Source: G964291335 sp964291335 (lineage in GTDB: Bacteria > Chloroflexota > Dehalococcoidia > Lucifugimonadales > UBA3495). Taken from it: 64,000 nt of DNA. The notes beneath the pieces were generated by a model, which ran no database searches, was not told the DNA's origin, and worked only from the letters and a program-made list of their open reading frames with translations. The stretch's first letter is position 1. Each line of letters opens with the position of its first letter. Positions 63,039 through 64,000 of the stretch are shown here, one piece after another. Made by a program: the position numbers and the translations under genes. The DNA is taken from contig OZ219748.1 of NCBI GenBank assembly GCA_964291335.2, forward strand, positions 1,302,001-1,366,000, given 5' to 3'.

Positions 63039-64000
63039 ATGAAGGAACGCGCAGCGCAGCTGGCCGCCCAGCTGCCGGAAAAAGAGTTGGACGCCATCCT
63101 CATTTCGGCCCCGGAAAACCGCCGTTACCTGTCCGGTTTCACCGGATCAGCCGGGTACTTGTTGATTACGCCGGAGCGGTCGGTATTGTTCACCGATTCC
63201 CGCTACACCGAGCAGGCCGCCAGCCAGTCGCCCCATTTCCAGGTGGTGCAGCTGCGGGCCGGCTGGGATTGGCTGCTGAATACCCTCAAGGAAACCGGCG
63301 TCCGGCGCATCGGCTTTGAGAGCGAGGACGTTACCGTCGCCTCTTACCACCGGATTACCGAGGCCCTGAAGCAGGATGCCCGGTTGAGTAACGCCTCCCT
63401 GATTGCCACTGCCGGCCTGGCCGAAGAGCTGCGCATCCGCAAAGACCAGGCGGAACTGGCGCAGCTGCAAAAGGCGATTGACGCCTCGGACGCCGCCATG
63501 ACCGCCGTCTGCCCCACGATTGAGGCCGGCCTGACCGAGAAAGAGGTGGCCTGGCGGATGGAAGTGGCGATGCGGGAGTTTGGCGCCGATAATATCAGCT
63601 TCGATACCATCGTGGCCGCCGGGCCCAACGGGGCTATGGCGCACCACCGGCCCGGCGACCGGGCAATTCAGGCCGGCGAACCAATCGTCATCGACATGGG
63701 CGCCCAGGTGGGCGGCTATTGCAGCGACATTACCCGCACGGTGGTGGTGGGCGAGCCGGACGAAATGTTTCACCGGATTTACGATATTGTGCTGGGGGCC
63801 CAGCTAACCGCCATCAACACCGTCCGCCCCGGCATGACCGGCGAGGAGTGCGACGCCCTGTCCCGGGAGGTAATCGCCGCCGCCGGCTACGGCGACAACT
63901 TCGGCCATAGCCTGGGGCATGGCGTTGGGCTGGCGGTTCACGAAAACCCGCGGGTCAGCCCCCGCTCGCCCGACGCCTTGCAGCCCGGCATGGTGTTCAC
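63039..64000 (+). CDS. Xaa-Pro aminopeptidase/dipeptidase, M24 family (truncated at window end)
   Basis: 320 residues visible. The N-terminal creatinase-like domain (AILISAPENRRYLSGFTGS, LFTDSRYTEQA) is followed by the pita-bread catalytic domain: IDMGAQVGGYCSDITRT (two metal Asp), GHSLGHGVGLAVHE (metal and catalytic His), and GMVFT at the edge, where the first metal Glu is still to come. It starts 4 bp after aroQ. Likely to be followed by efp outside the window. Confidence 0.92.
   Translation, partial: MKERAAQLAAQLPEKELDAILISAPENRRYLSGFTGSAGYLLITPERSVLFTDSRYTEQAASQSPHFQVVQLRAGWDWLLNTLKETGVRRIGFESEDVTVASYHRITEALKQDARLSNASLIATAGLAEELRIRKDQAELAQLQKAIDASDAAMTAVCPTIEAGLTEKEVAWRMEVAMREFGADNISFDTIVAAGPNGAMAHHRPGDRAIQAGEPIVIDMGAQVGGYCSDITRTVVVGEPDEMFHRIYDIVLGAQLTAINTVRPGMTGEECDALSREVIAAAGYGDNFGHSLGHGVGLAVHENPRVSPRSPDALQPGMVF

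Overview
This is a GC-rich bacterial chromosome segment that fits Chloroflexota, probably a Dehalococcoidia-like lineage. That placement is an inference. It rests on three very large surface proteins built from Pro-Thr-rich 'TPTPTDTPTPTNTP' tracts with a single C-terminal membrane anchor, the split glycine dehydrogenase (gcvPA/gcvPB), a GlcDEF-type glycolate oxidase, IS1-like and IS1595-like transposase families, and small Arg/Glu-rich tandem ORFs. No rRNA or ribosomal marker is present to settle it.

Layout. 1-1040: tandem copies of a small Arg/Glu-rich gene. 1189-1265: tRNA-Asp. 1345-1780: dead IS1-like transposase. 1902-2789: a prokaryotic viperin (antiviral radical SAM enzyme). 3421-4602: Fic protein flanked by two near-identical palindromes. 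4771-6060: FrsA-like hydrolase. 6125-6320: a second IS1 remnant. 6396-8461: Pro-Thr surface protein 1, whose signal peptide can only be reached through a 20-C tract. 8903-12724: trpD-trpC-trpF-trpB. 12860-14204: a small hypothetical gene and an atypical SDR. 14300-16113: a type II restriction-modification pair. 16282-17493: class V aminotransferase. 17509-21270: an intact IS1595-family transposon with 25-bp inverted repeats and an 8-bp target duplication. It carries a broken or phase-variable DNA methyltransferase-HNH gene, a Bro-N gene and a 58-aa ORF. 21345-22991: DUF262 plus HEPN pair. 22996-27344: glcD, glcE, glcF. 27770-31071: leader ORF and Pro-Thr surface protein 2. 31322-33538: leuB and a cation exchanger. 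33693-35532: ABC exporter. 35582-40322: promoter, leader ORF with a 36-C tract, and Pro-Thr surface protein 3. 40372-41338: S51 peptidase whose 3' end is triplicated. 41565-47171: DUF4349 lipoprotein, molybdopterin oxidoreductase, GlcG-like protein, DUF1330 protein, aldehyde dehydrogenase. 47636-49100: LRR lipoprotein and an 84-bp minisatellite. 49318-52812: CoA-transferase and a four-gene cluster (zinc ribbon, RuvC-like, DUF3467-like, hypothetical). 52866-58416: hydrolase and the gcvT-gcvH-gcvPA-gcvPB operon. 58499-62401: DinB-like protein, helical-repeat/PPC protein, zinc-binding protein, trmI, tRNA-Gly. 62588-64000: aroQ and a truncated M24 peptidase.

Two themes stand out. First, the first 23 kb is rich in probable defence or conflict genes (viperin, Fic, R-M, methyltransferase-carrying transposon, DUF262-HEPN) interleaved with housekeeping trp genes. 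Second, the region is unusually repeat-prone. It has three long poly-C tracts (20, 36 and 11 C), each placed where a length change would alter a reading frame. It also has in-frame 12-bp repeats and 84-, 125- and about 250-325-bp tandem duplications.

The best candidate for an undescribed system is the three-member Pro-Thr surface protein family. Two members share a promoter and a short leader ORF overlapping the start of the main gene. In two members a poly-C tract sits in the leader, which suggests phase-variable display of surface proteins in this phylum.
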